Assembly: GCA_963728785.1 (NCBI GenBank)
Contig: CAVSKV010000004.1
Location: 1,674,001 to 1,738,000 of the forward strand
Length of the DNA stretch: 64,000 bases
Source: JAGWRI01 sp963728785
GTDB taxonomy: Bacteria > Gemmatimonadota > Gemmatimonadetes > Gemmatimonadales > Gemmatimonadaceae
Direction: 5' to 3'
Part shown: positions 8,570 to 17,218 of the stretch, in pieces
Numbering within the stretch: position 1 is the stretch's first letter
Layout: every line of letters begins with the position of its first letter
Position numbers and translations under genes: made by a program
Notes under the pieces: generated by a model
What the model was told of the DNA's origin: nothing
Database searches by the model: none
The model's input: only the letters and a program-made list of their open reading frames with translations

Positions 8570-9817
8570 TCACTGACGGCTAGAGCCGACGGACGGGATT
8601 CCGGAAGCCCGCGCCACCCACGCATCGAACTGCTCGACGACCGGCCGCACGACCTGCTCCCAGCCGTACTGCTCGGCCACGAGCCGCGCGCCGCGCTCGG
8701 CACAGGCGACCGCCGGCGCGGGATCTGCCAGCAGTTCGCACAGCTTCGCCGCCATGGCCTCACCTCCCTCGACTACGTGGAGTCCGACGGACGAATCGAA
8801 CGCGTCCGTCAGGCCGGCCGCCCCCACCCGCGTCGCCACCACGGGAGTCCCGTACCCAAGTGACTCCACGATCTTGATCCGCGTTCCGCCCGCGAACAGC
8901 ACCGGAACGACTGACACTGCCGCCGATTCGAACCACGGCTTGACCGACGGCACGTTGGCAACCAGCCTGATCCCGTCGTGCCTGGCGAAGGGCAGATTCT
9001 CGTACGTCGCTCCGCGTCCGACAATACGGAGTCTGGTCTGCGGCCTCCGGGCCAAGACGAGCGGCCATACGTCTTCGATGAACCAGCGCAGGCCGCGCAC
9101 GTTGGGCGGCCATGCGCACTGGCCGACGAACACGAGGGTATCGGGCTCCCTCGGCGCCCGAGGGCCGGCCTCGAGGGTCACCCCGTTGGCGACCACCGAC
9201 TTGCCGCGGCACAGGATCCGGCGTGCGTCTTCGCGTGAGCAGAGGAGCACGTGGGCGGCGCGCAGGCTGATGATCTGCTCCGCCAACCAGGTCCGCATCG
9301 CCTCCACCGCGTCCCGGGCTCGGCGCGCCGGGCGCGGCTCCTCCCACAGCGCTCGCCAGAGATACAGGAATTCGAGGTCGTCAAGATCGAATACGACCCG
9401 GCGCAGATCGAATCCCACCAGTGCCGGACCCAGGCTCGAATAGCGGCAGAACACCGCGTCGAATTCGGCCTGATGTTCGTCCAACACTCTTCGCCAACGT
9501 TCCGCCGTCTCCCGAAACGCGAACGGCACCCAGTCGGTAACCAGATCAGCCGCGGCGCGCAGCACACGGCCGGCAGGGCCCGCTCTTTGCCCCGGCGCCC
9601 GCGGCGGATCGGCCGGTGCTGGAATCCAGATGAACCGGGCAACCAGCTGGCGGTACGCCTCCTCCGCCGCGACCCTCACAGTCGCGTCCTCGGGTTCCGG
9701 CATCGCGAGCGTTATCTCGTGCCTGCTCGCCAGCCCCCTGATGAGGGCGAACGACCGCTGGGACCCGCCGTTGTTGAGCGGCCACGGGACGAACCGATTG
9801 ACGAAGAGAACGCGCAT
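8570..9817 (-). CDS. GT4-type glycosyltransferase
   Basis: A 415-residue GT-B glycosyltransferase of the same general type as the one at 95-1318. It starts MRVLFVNRFVPWPLNNGGSQ, the acceptor-side glycine-rich loop. The second half has VANGVTLE near 215, VFVGQCAWPPNVRGLRWFIEDVWP, and the nucleotide-sugar-binding PVLFAGGTRIKIVESLGYGTPVV near 310. It is the last gene of the long minus-strand operon, 17 bp downstream of the capsule-type transferase, and it converges on the membrane protein ending at 8555 with only 14 bp between them and no visible terminator. Confidence 0.87.
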   Translation of the reverse strand: MRVLFVNRFVPWPLNNGGSQRSFALIRGLASRHEITLAMPEPEDATVRVAAEEAYRQLVARFIWIPAPADPPRAPGQRAGPAGRVLRAAADLVTDWVPFAFRETAERWRRVLDEHQAEFDAVFCRYSSLGPALVGFDLRRVVFDLDDLEFLYLWRALWEEPRPARRARDAVEAMRTWLAEQIISLRAAHVLLCSREDARRILCRGKSVVANGVTLEAGPRAPREPDTLVFVGQCAWPPNVRGLRWFIEDVWPLVLARRPQTRLRIVGRGATYENLPFARHDGIRLVANVPSVKPWFESAAVSVVPVLFAGGTRIKIVESLGYGTPVVATRVGAAGLTDAFDSSVGLHVVEGGEAMAAKLCELLADPAPAVACAERGARLVAEQYGWEQVVRPVVEQFDAWVARASGIPSVGSSRQ

Positions 9818-9834
9818 CGCGAGCGTCTGGACTG

Positions 9835-11601
9835 CTAGTCTCGCTGCTCGAAACGACGGAGGATCTTGCGATGGACGAGCTTCCCGGCCGTCGCCAGAAG
9901 GTTCCCCGACCCGAACGGCAACACGCTCAGGGCGCTCTGAACGGACCGTCCGAGGCGGTTGAAGCTGTCCGTCCGCCGCACACGCCGCTCGTAGCCTACG
10001 TCCCGAAGCGCCGCCGGTGACCCCTCCATCTCCGAAAGAAACGCGTCTTCGTCGGCCGTTGTACGGACCAACTCAGCATCCGTCGGCGCATCGAACAGGC
10101 TGGTCCCTTCGATCAGAAAACGGCAGGCGTGGTCCAACGTTCTGTCCCGCCCGGGCAGGAGTTCCTCCTCGCCCGTGTAGTTGAGCTTCACGTCGAACAC
10201 GCCCGTCTTCGACACGAGGGGAAACGGCAGTTCGAACTCGAACACGTAGTAGTACGCCATCCGGAACGCCTCGCGTCGTATCTCCCTGGCGGAATACGAT
10301 TGCAGGCTCCTCTCCATCACGCCGGCCAGCGTCTCACCCGGTCGCATGGTGATCACATGGGATCCGTGCTCGTAGAACGCCCGCGATGCCAGAACGACGG
10401 GCTTGCCCAACATCGCCATTTCCAGGCCGACCGCCGACACATAGGTGAGGCCCACGTCGGCCGCATCCATCAGCGCGTAGCTGTTCAGCGGGTCGTCGGG
10501 CATGACCACCCGTAGGTTCGCCGGCAATGCCGACTTCAGCTGCCGGTAGAATTCGAACTCCTCCACCGCCCGCCCCAGCCCGCTGTCGCCCGACAGGTTA
10601 GGATGCACCCTGATCACGAGTTCGACGTCTTCCCGGTCCTTCACCCAGCCCACGACGTCGTGAACCCAGGTCGTCTGCGATTCGTAGGGCCCCTGCAGTT
10701 CCGGATCACCGGCGATCTCGTCCGTTGACGAGGTGAACAGGGCCAACAGACGCTTGTTCGGGCTGAGCTTCAACTGCTCTCTCACCGACGCATGGCGGAT
10801 GTGCGGACGGTTGAAGGCGTACCAGCTCAGCCCCTTGCCGTACCGCCGGTCCATGAGCCAGGTCCGCGTCTTCTCCAGGCTGGCCCGGGAGAGGGGAACC
10901 TGCCCCCACGCATCCCAGAAATCCTTGAACGGCGCCGGGCTCCAGCACCGGGCATCGGGCTTGAGCAGGAGATGTTCGTTGCGGAAGAACGGATACTCGT
11001 GGATCAATTCCCGAATGCCCCGCGCCCGAAACATCTCGAACGCGACGCGCGTGACAGATTGCCGCCCGTTGAAAAGCAGGGCGGCGTCCACCGCGTTGGC
11101 CGCGAGGTACCGGTCCAACGCAACCGCAACGATCGCCGCGCTCGTGAGGAACCCGCGATACACCGCTTCGACGTGTCCGTCCGTCAGATCCGGCGGGTAC
11201 TGACGGAAGTACGAGACCACCGACGACAACACCCACTCGCCCAGGGGCCGGTCCGTGAAGATGGCCGACTGAAGTTCGTGCCGCGCGAGGCCCTGCGCCC
11301 ACGCCTGGGCCCGCGCTCGCTCTTCAACGTTCACGAATGCGCTCAGCCAGCGGAACGGGACGCCCAACGCCCCGACCTCACGCGCCGCACCGGCCTGACA
11401 CCGCTGGCAGAGATCAGCAGGACGGGGAAAATTGCCCTTTCCGAAGGAGTCCCAGTGCATGTCACACTCGGGCAGCAACCCGTCGCACAGCAGGTATTCC
11501 ACCTCGGCACCACGCACCTGGCACCCCTTGGCGATCGTTCCCTCGTACGCCGTCAGGTGCGGTCGCATTGCGTAAGGCGAAAAGACGAGAATGCGACTCA
11601 T
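9835..11601 (-). CDS. Capsule polysaccharide biosynthesis-type glycosyltransferase
   Basis: A 588-residue soluble protein resembling the Caps_synth/CDP-glycerol-transferase-like group. Evidence includes a C-terminal GT-B half with VIRVHPNLSGDSG near 320, VVMPDDPLNSYALMDAADVG near 360 and AVGLEMAMLGKPVVLASRAFYEHG near 390, the pattern used to bind a nucleotide sugar in capsule synthases. The N-terminal half has a CxxC-containing segment (DLCQRCQAG, with upstream cysteines) of unknown role. It is unusually long for a single transferase. Family assignment is moderate and the sugar is unknown. Confidence 0.6.
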   Translation of the reverse strand: MSRILVFSPYAMRPHLTAYEGTIAKGCQVRGAEVEYLLCDGLLPECDMHWDSFGKGNFPRPADLCQRCQAGAAREVGALGVPFRWLSAFVNVEERARAQAWAQGLARHELQSAIFTDRPLGEWVLSSVVSYFRQYPPDLTDGHVEAVYRGFLTSAAIVAVALDRYLAANAVDAALLFNGRQSVTRVAFEMFRARGIRELIHEYPFFRNEHLLLKPDARCWSPAPFKDFWDAWGQVPLSRASLEKTRTWLMDRRYGKGLSWYAFNRPHIRHASVREQLKLSPNKRLLALFTSSTDEIAGDPELQGPYESQTTWVHDVVGWVKDREDVELVIRVHPNLSGDSGLGRAVEEFEFYRQLKSALPANLRVVMPDDPLNSYALMDAADVGLTYVSAVGLEMAMLGKPVVLASRAFYEHGSHVITMRPGETLAGVMERSLQSYSAREIRREAFRMAYYYVFEFELPFPLVSKTGVFDVKLNYTGEEELLPGRDRTLDHACRFLIEGTSLFDAPTDAELVRTTADEDAFLSEMEGSPAALRDVGYERRVRRTDSFNRLGRSVQSALSVLPFGSGNLLATAGKLVHRKILRRFEQRD

Positions 11602-11730
11602 ATCCGAAATTCACTCCTGTTCCGTGGGCCGCCGAATCGGTCAGTATCTGGACGCATGCGGGTACCCCCCGCAACCACCTTCCCCATCAACCCATCACGT
11701 GACCGCGCACGCCGCTCGATCATCGCCAGT

Positions 11731-13017
11731 TCACACCAGGGCGACCAGCCCCTTGGCCGCCCACCGCTCCAGATACGCGAGCGTCTCCGCCTCGGAAACC
11801 CCCACGTGATCCGCCAACGCCCGTACGCTCACCGGACGATCGAGCGCCGGCACGAGGTCCATCAGGCTCCGCATCCGCCGCTTTCGGTCCGTGACCTCGT
11901 CCCCCAATGCGACCTGCCCGTAGTCCACGTACAGATCGTACTTCGGATTGGACAGGCAGACGTTCCCTTCGAACTGCTTCACCACCATCGGCGAATCCTC
12001 CAGCACGTCGATCGCGCCCATCAGCGCGTCCACGGCTTCGTCGAGCGACGCCTCGCGAATGCGGTCCACGCCGTCCTTGCTCGAATGATACTCGGGATAC
12101 GGAAACCGTGAGAACGACAGCATCGGGATGCCGTAGTTCTCCCACAGGTATTCGTCGTTCACGATGATGCTCTCGAACGGTCCCGTGCGATACCCGAGCC
12201 CCATCCGGTCCAGGCTCGCCTTCAGCGCGTAGAGCACGTCCACCATGTCGCGCCGCGATTCCTGAACCGCGAGCGGCGTATCGGAGCCCAGCATCTCGAG
12301 GAAGATCCCCTCGAGGATCCGGCTGCGCTCGGCGCCAGTCAGCTCCGCAAGGTAATACTCCGACCCGAGGATCCCCGGCGAGAGCACCAGCGAGTACGTG
12401 AACTTGGTCTTCCGCCCCCGCAGCCGCCGCATCACCTCGATGCCCACAACGCACCCGGCAAGCCCGTCGTTGGCCACTCCGGCATGGTCCAGATTTCCGC
12501 TCAGCACGATGGTGTGGTCGAGCGCGCCCTGGTGCGTGTACTCCAGAATCTTCAGCACGCCCGGGGATTCCTTGGTCCGGATCGTCACCTCGTAGTCGCC
12601 CGGTCCAAGCGCGTCGAACACTCGCTTCGGCATGCAGAATCCCCAATCCCGCTCCCAGCTCCTGAAGAACTGCCGGTAGTGGAACGGAATGGACTCGTCG
12701 TCCCGATGATCGTAGTACAGATGCCGCTTCAACTCCTCCAGATCCACGGTCTCCGCAACGCTCCGCGACAGGCCGATCACGCCCAGCGGGTGCGCCGCGC
12801 CGTCGTACACCACCCGCCCGTCCTTCACGATGGTCGCCGCTTCCACGTCCCAGCTCGGCGGGATCACCCAGCCGTTGTGCTCGCGAGACGCGTCCACCGA
12901 GATCACCCGGAACGGCAGAACGTCGCCCAGGTATCGCACGGCTTCGTCGTAACCGAGCGAACACACGGCCCGCCCGAGCGGCGTCAGGTCCTCGAGCATT
13001 TCCATCATCGTCTTCAC
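11731..13017 (-). CDS. DUF4910 (M28-like aminopeptidase fold) protein
   Basis: A 428-residue protein of the DUF4910/DUF2172 family, related in fold to zinc aminopeptidases. The metal-site segment reads IVLSGNLDHAGVANDGLAG near residue 175, keeping the His and the Asn-Asp pair of the family. A Glu-containing segment (LEGIFLEMLG) and EYHSSKDG near 320 supply the other likely ligands, and a small winged-helix-like tail ends the protein. Homologues sit in surface-glycan and nonulosonate clusters, where an amidohydrolase or deacylase role has been suggested but, to my knowledge, not proven. It lies 19 bp after the deacetylase gene, within the operon. Confidence 0.7.
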   Translation of the reverse strand: MKTMMEMLEDLTPLGRAVCSLGYDEAVRYLGDVLPFRVISVDASREHNGWVIPPSWDVEAATIVKDGRVVYDGAAHPLGVIGLSRSVAETVDLEELKRHLYYDHRDDESIPFHYRQFFRSWERDWGFCMPKRVFDALGPGDYEVTIRTKESPGVLKILEYTHQGALDHTIVLSGNLDHAGVANDGLAGCVVGIEVMRRLRGRKTKFTYSLVLSPGILGSEYYLAELTGAERSRILEGIFLEMLGSDTPLAVQESRRDMVDVLYALKASLDRMGLGYRTGPFESIIVNDEYLWENYGIPMLSFSRFPYPEYHSSKDGVDRIREASLDEAVDALMGAIDVLEDSPMVVKQFEGNVCLSNPKYDLYVDYGQVALGDEVTDRKRRMRSLMDLVPALDRPVSVRALADHVGVSEAETLAYLERWAAKGLVALV

Positions 13018-13036
13018 GATCGCATGTCTCCGGCCC

Positions 13037-13996
13037 TCAACTCGGCAAGTCGTTCGTGTCCACGCGCGGCAGGGTCAGCCGATCGTCGGCATCGAGATCG
13101 GCCACCCGCGCCTCCACGCTGAGCCCCAGCCGGCAGTGGCGCGCCCGCAGGAGCGTCAGCAGCGGCTCGTCGAATCCGCCGTACGGGTAGCACATCGTCC
13201 AGTCGTCCCGCGGCACGCCAAGTTCGCGCAGGAACTCCAGGGATCGGTCTATCTCCACCGCCTGCGCCGCCGGCGCCAGCCGGTCGAGCCACGGATGCGA
13301 GTACGTGTGACTGCCCACGTGCATTCCTTCCCGCCGCAGGCACGCGATCTGGTCCACCGACATGTACAGTTCGCCCGCGAACGCCGCCTCGTCCTCCGAC
13401 ACGAACTCGGCGAACAACCGCTGCGCCAGCGTCGCCCGCACGGCTTCCGGCAGCTCCCGCTGGAGCAGCCGCTTGAGCAGCGTCACCTCGGGAACGTCGT
13501 ACCGGTGCGTCTCCTGCATCCCGCTCGTGTAGGATTCCCGCGTCCCGAGGTCGTACGACGAGCGGAATTCGTCCAGTGATGCGAACACGCGGTCGAGCAG
13601 CTGCCCGGGATCGCGCGCCGACGCCAGGACGAAGTGGATCTTGTTCACGTCCAGCACGCGGTGCTCGACCACGGCTTGCGCCGGCGGAAAGAAGCTGCCC
13701 TGCATCCCGCGCGCGGCCAGCATGGGAAACACGTTCGTGAAATGATCGATGTACCCGTCGTCGAACGTCAGCAGGATGGGATCGGGGGGCAGCCTCTTGT
13801 CGCGCGACTGCACTGCCCCCAGCAACTGCTCCATTGTGATCGGTGTGTAGTGCGCCTGGATGTGATCCAGCTGGCGGCGAAAGCGCTCGAGCGACAGCCC
13901 TTTGATTTCCGGATAGCGGGAATGCCGCAGATCGCGGACGTAGTGATACATCACGATCGTGACCTTCCGGCCCCCGGTCATGCCGGACGCCGCCAT
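13037..13996 (-). CDS. Polysaccharide deacetylase (NodB homology domain)
   Basis: A 319-residue protein with a NodB/CE4 domain. The TFDDGYIDH motif near residue 75 supplies the catalytic base and metal aspartate, HTYSHP near 225 gives the two metal histidines, and CYPYGGFDE near 270 completes the active site. It should remove N- or O-acetyl groups from a glycan or a sugar intermediate. No signal peptide is seen, so it may act in the cytoplasm on a precursor, unlike secreted chitin-type deacetylases. It is embedded between PtmA-like and DUF4910 genes in the nonulosonate operon. Confidence 0.88.
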   Translation of the reverse strand: MAASGMTGGRKVTIVMYHYVRDLRHSRYPEIKGLSLERFRRQLDHIQAHYTPITMEQLLGAVQSRDKRLPPDPILLTFDDGYIDHFTNVFPMLAARGMQGSFFPPAQAVVEHRVLDVNKIHFVLASARDPGQLLDRVFASLDEFRSSYDLGTRESYTSGMQETHRYDVPEVTLLKRLLQRELPEAVRATLAQRLFAEFVSEDEAAFAGELYMSVDQIACLRREGMHVGSHTYSHPWLDRLAPAAQAVEIDRSLEFLRELGVPRDDWTMCYPYGGFDEPLLTLLRARHCRLGLSVEARVADLDADDRLTLPRVDTNDLPS

Positions 13997-14024
13997 CGAC
14001 GCGGCTCGCGCGCCGTCCGCGCAT

Positions 14025-14849
14025 TTACCACGCGCTCAGCCCGCCGTCCACCACCAGACAGTGCCCGGTGACGTAGCTCGACGCATCGGACGCGAGATAG
14101 ACCAGCGCGCCCACCATCTCGTCGCCGTCGGCCATGCGGCCCATCGGAACGCGGGCCGAATAGCGCGCCTTGAACGTGTCGTTCTGCCCGCTCTCGACGC
14201 CCGCGGGCACGAGCGCGTTCACCCGGATCCCGGCATCGGCCCAGTAGGCGGCCAGATACTTGGTGAGCCCTACGACGGCGGCCTTGGAAGTCGAATACAC
14301 CGCCGGATTGCTGATCTGCCGCCCCAGATAGAACGATCCCTCGTAGATCCGCTTGTCGGACGCGACGATCCCGTAGATGGACGACGTCTGGATGATGCTC
14401 CCCCCCTTGCCCCGCTGCTTCATGTGGCCGCCCGCCGCCTGCGCCACCAGGAACATGCCGTCCACGTTCACCGACATGATCTTTCTCCATTCCGACAGCG
14501 AGTAGTTCTCGGTGCTCGCGAAGAACGCCTCGAGGTCCGACGACTTGGACGCGGCGTTGTTGTGGAGCACGTCGATCGCCCCCAACTGCGACACGACCTC
14601 GCCCACCATGCTCGTCACGGACGCCGGATCGGCCACGTTGCACGCGATCCCGATGGCCTCCGTTCCGTAATCCTTCCGCAGTTCCTCGGCCAGTGCATTG
14701 CACCGGTCGCGATCCAGATCCACCACGGCCACCTTGGCCCCGAACTCGGCCAGGCCGCGGCAGAACCGCTGGCCGAGGATGCCAACCCCGCCGGTGACCA
14801 CCGCGGTCTTCCCGTGCAGCTCGAAGAGATTCCTATAGTGCGATTTCAT
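14025..14849 (-). CDS. SDR oxidoreductase, PtmA-like
   Basis: A 274-residue classical short-chain dehydrogenase. The nucleotide loop is TGGVGILGQ near residue 19, NNAAS marks the central strand, SSIYG and YSTSK give the catalytic Ser-Tyr-Lys. The segment GLTKYLAAYWADAGIRVN with the downstream RVPMGRMADGDEM closely recalls PtmA of Campylobacter legionaminic acid loci, where it is implicated in making the glucosamine precursor. It starts inside the end of the Gfo/Idh/MocA gene (17-bp overlap), so the two are probably translated together. Confidence 0.83.
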   Translation of the reverse strand: MKSHYRNLFELHGKTAVVTGGVGILGQRFCRGLAEFGAKVAVVDLDRDRCNALAEELRKDYGTEAIGIACNVADPASVTSMVGEVVSQLGAIDVLHNNAASKSSDLEAFFASTENYSLSEWRKIMSVNVDGMFLVAQAAGGHMKQRGKGGSIIQTSSIYGIVASDKRIYEGSFYLGRQISNPAVYSTSKAAVVGLTKYLAAYWADAGIRVNALVPAGVESGQNDTFKARYSARVPMGRMADGDEMVGALVYLASDASSYVTGHCLVVDGGLSAW

Positions 14850-15753
14850 CGAGCGACACCTCCCGGTTCTGGTCGCGGGACATCCGGCCGGCGATCAGCA
14901 CGCGCATGATCTCGAGCGTCCGGTCCGGCGGAATCGCCGGCTTGCCGGTCCGGATGGACTCGGCGAACTCCCACAACATCCGCCGGAACATCGAGAAGTT
15001 GTCGAAGATGTCGAACGCCCCGGTGCGCTGCGTGCCGAACAGCTCCACGTGAAAGGCCCGCGCCGATTCACCCAGGGCGTCGATCTGCACCAGCACGCCA
15101 TCGTCTAGGTGGATGACTGCCGACGCGTGCTCGGCGTGGGTCATCCGCACCGACACCGGCCGCCCCGGCGTCATCGCGAGGATCGCGTCCAGCAGGTGGA
15201 CGCCGTACTGCTCCCACGACAGCACGATCGCGCCGCGAATCAGCTTCAACTTCCCGTACGTCGCCAGGTCGGCGCGCGGCTCGTCCAGCTCCCGCGCGTA
15301 CCGCATGCCCGAGCACGACATCAGCTGGCCACTCTCCAGGTACGGCTTGAACACGCGCAGTTCCGCGGGATCCACGCTCAGCGGCTTGTCCACGAACACC
15401 GACAGGCCGGCCTCGAGAAACGGGCGCGCGATTTCGAAATGCACCTGATAGTCGTCGCGGGCCACGATCACGGCGTCCACCGCGCCCATGAGCTTCTTGC
15501 GATCGTCCACCGCATGGGGAATCTTCGCCGCCGCGCACAGCCGCCGCGTGGCCTCCGGATCCTGCGTCCAGGCGTGGGTGACCTTCATGTCGTGAATGCC
15601 GAATTCCGACGCATGGCGCCGGCGCACGTAGTCGTAGATGCCGGGCCACCCGGAGTCCCGCAGTCCCTCCGGCGAGAATCCGTTGATGATCGAGCTGTAC
15701 GAGAACGGGTGCCCGTTCCCCTCGCTCAACCCGATGATCGCAGTGCGAATCAT
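14833..15753 (-). CDS. Gfo/Idh/MocA family oxidoreductase (PtmF position)
   Basis: A 306-residue protein. The frame is open far upstream, but MIRTAIIGLSEGNGHP at 15753 is a proper Rossmann start and its ATG overlaps the upstream gene's TGA (ATGA). VIVARDDYQVHFEIARPFLEAG near 100 and FVDKPLS near 125 carry the conserved EKP-like motif (here DKP) of the family. In Campylobacter legionaminate loci a gene of this class lies between neuC/ptmE and ptmB/ptmA. Its exact reaction here is not known. Confidence 0.8.
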   Translation of the reverse strand: MIRTAIIGLSEGNGHPFSYSSIINGFSPEGLRDSGWPGIYDYVRRRHASEFGIHDMKVTHAWTQDPEATRRLCAAAKIPHAVDDRKKLMGAVDAVIVARDDYQVHFEIARPFLEAGLSVFVDKPLSVDPAELRVFKPYLESGQLMSCSGMRYARELDEPRADLATYGKLKLIRGAIVLSWEQYGVHLLDAILAMTPGRPVSVRMTHAEHASAVIHLDDGVLVQIDALGESARAFHVELFGTQRTGAFDIFDNFSMFRRMLWEFAESIRTGKPAIPPDRTLEIMRVLIAGRMSRDQNREVSLDEIAL

Positions 15754-16496
15754 GTGGCCCCCTCCAACACGCGCTTGAACCTCGCGTCGGCCTTGCCGCC
15801 CAGCCAGTCGATGCCCGTCAGGTCGGGGAAGAGCGGGATTTCGTGCCCGAGCCAGAAGAAGCGGCCGGTGGGGCCGTCCGACGGCAACCCGAGCAGGTAG
15901 TCCACGGTGGGATGGCAGGCCGACGCCTCCATGGAAGCGTTGGGCGCCATCTCGGTCCGCACGGGCCCGGGACTCATCAGATTGATCCGGATGTTGAAAT
16001 CGGCGCATTCCTTGGCCGCCGTAACCGCGAACGCGTTGAGCGCGCCCTTCGACGCGCTGTAGGCACTGAATTCCGGAAAGCAGTTCATGGGCGCGCCCGA
16101 CGTCACGTTGATCACGCGTCCGAAGTTGTTGGCCTTCATCGCGGGCAGCAGGGCCCGCAGAATGGCGAATGGCGCCATCGCGTTCACCGCCATGCTGTGC
16201 GCCACCTGGTCCATCGCAATGGTTTCCGTGGCGCCCTTGATGTTCACGCCGGCGTTGTTGATCACGTACGGGACGTGCCCGTATTCCGATGCGAGCCACC
16301 GGGTGAGTTCGTCCACCTCACCCGCCTGGCTCAGGTCCGAGCGCCGGATGGTCACCTTCGGGTTCTTCCCGAACGCCTCCTGCAGGCGGTTCAGCCGCCG
16401 CGCCACCGCCACGATCTCGTACCGGTCGCTCAGATATTGCACCAGCGAGCGGCCCACTCCGCTGCTCGCTCCGGTCACCAATAAGACTTCACGCAT
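15750..16496 (-). CDS. SDR oxidoreductase
   Basis: A 248-residue short-chain dehydrogenase: TGASSGVGRSL at residue 8, INNAGVN at about 85, and YSASKGALNAF with upstream Ser for catalysis. The C-terminal ~50 residues (FFWLGHEIPLFPDLTG) are atypical and probably shape the substrate pocket. It overlaps neuA by 8 bp upstream and the Gfo/Idh/MocA gene by 4 bp downstream. A role in oxidising or reducing a sugar intermediate is inferred from the neighbours. Confidence 0.82.
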   Translation of the reverse strand: MREVLLVTGASSGVGRSLVQYLSDRYEIVAVARRLNRLQEAFGKNPKVTIRRSDLSQAGEVDELTRWLASEYGHVPYVINNAGVNIKGATETIAMDQVAHSMAVNAMAPFAILRALLPAMKANNFGRVINVTSGAPMNCFPEFSAYSASKGALNAFAVTAAKECADFNIRINLMSPGPVRTEMAPNASMEASACHPTVDYLLGLPSDGPTGRFFWLGHEIPLFPDLTGIDWLGGKADARFKRVLEGAT

Positions 16497-17193
16497 GGGA
16501 TGCCTGGGTTAGAAGTTTCTCCGCGACCATGAAATCGATCGCGTCGTTGATGTCCACCGACCGCGCCCGGGGCATCTTCACCGCCCCCACCCGGCCGTAA
16601 AGGAAGGATCGCCCTGACGCGGGCAGGGCGGCAACTCTCACCGCGTACACCGCGCCGTTCAATTGATAGGCTTCGGGCAGCTCCTGCCGGGGAAGCCACG
16701 GAACGGCACCGGGAATGAAGACCTCGGGCACCTGGCCGTTGATCCTCCACGCCCGATGCGGATTCAACTCCGCGTCGGTGAACGTCGCCACGGAATCGTA
16801 GCCACCCGTCGCCAACAGGCGGAGACAGCCCTGCACGTCCTCGGCCGCCCGGAACGGACAGGTGGGCTCGAGCAGCAGGAGAATGCCCGCCGGTTCCCCT
16901 TCCTCCTGCAGACGCCGCAGCAGGTCCTTCACCGCATCCATCACCAGCGCCGAGTCCGTCGCCAGTGCCGCCGGCCGATCGTACACCTCGGCGTCGTACC
17001 GCCGGCTCACGGCGGAGATCTCGGCGTCGTCGGTGGATACGATGACGCGATCGATCTCCGGCACCTGTTTGGCGACGTCGATGGACCAGGCGATCAGCGG
17101 CTTGTCGCCCAGGCGCCGGATGTTCTTTCCCGGCAGGGTCTTGCTGCCCCCGCGGGCCGGAATCATCGCCACCACCCGTTTTCCATTCAGCAT
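16489..17193 (-). CDS. neuA: CMP-nonulosonate (acylneuraminate) cytidylyltransferase
   Basis: A 234-residue NeuA/LegF/PtmB-family enzyme that couples CTP to a nonulosonic acid, giving the CMP-activated sugar used by transferases. The start at 17193 puts MIPARGGSKTLPGKNIRR at the N-terminus, the CTP-binding P-loop-like motif. Further motifs are VSTDDAEIS near 50, LLEPTCPFR near 90 and the C-terminal VDINDAIDF with the metal aspartates. It is short, like single-domain Leg/Pse enzymes, and lacks the O-acetylesterase domain of some sialate versions. Whether it uses Neu5Ac, legionaminate or a relative is not readable directly. Confidence 0.88.
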   Translation of the reverse strand: MLNGKRVVAMIPARGGSKTLPGKNIRRLGDKPLIAWSIDVAKQVPEIDRVIVSTDDAEISAVSRRYDAEVYDRPAALATDSALVMDAVKDLLRRLQEEGEPAGILLLLEPTCPFRAAEDVQGCLRLLATGGYDSVATFTDAELNPHRAWRINGQVPEVFIPGAVPWLPRQELPEAYQLNGAVYAVRVAALPASGRSFLYGRVGAVKMPRARSVDINDAIDFMVAEKLLTQASHA

Positions 17194-17218
17194 GGCGTGT
17201 GTCGGACGCGGGTTTCGC

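Noticed and set aside
8930..8945. GATTCGAACCAC resembling a tRNA T-loop
   Set aside because: It is inside the GT4 coding sequence and no cloverleaf can be formed around it.
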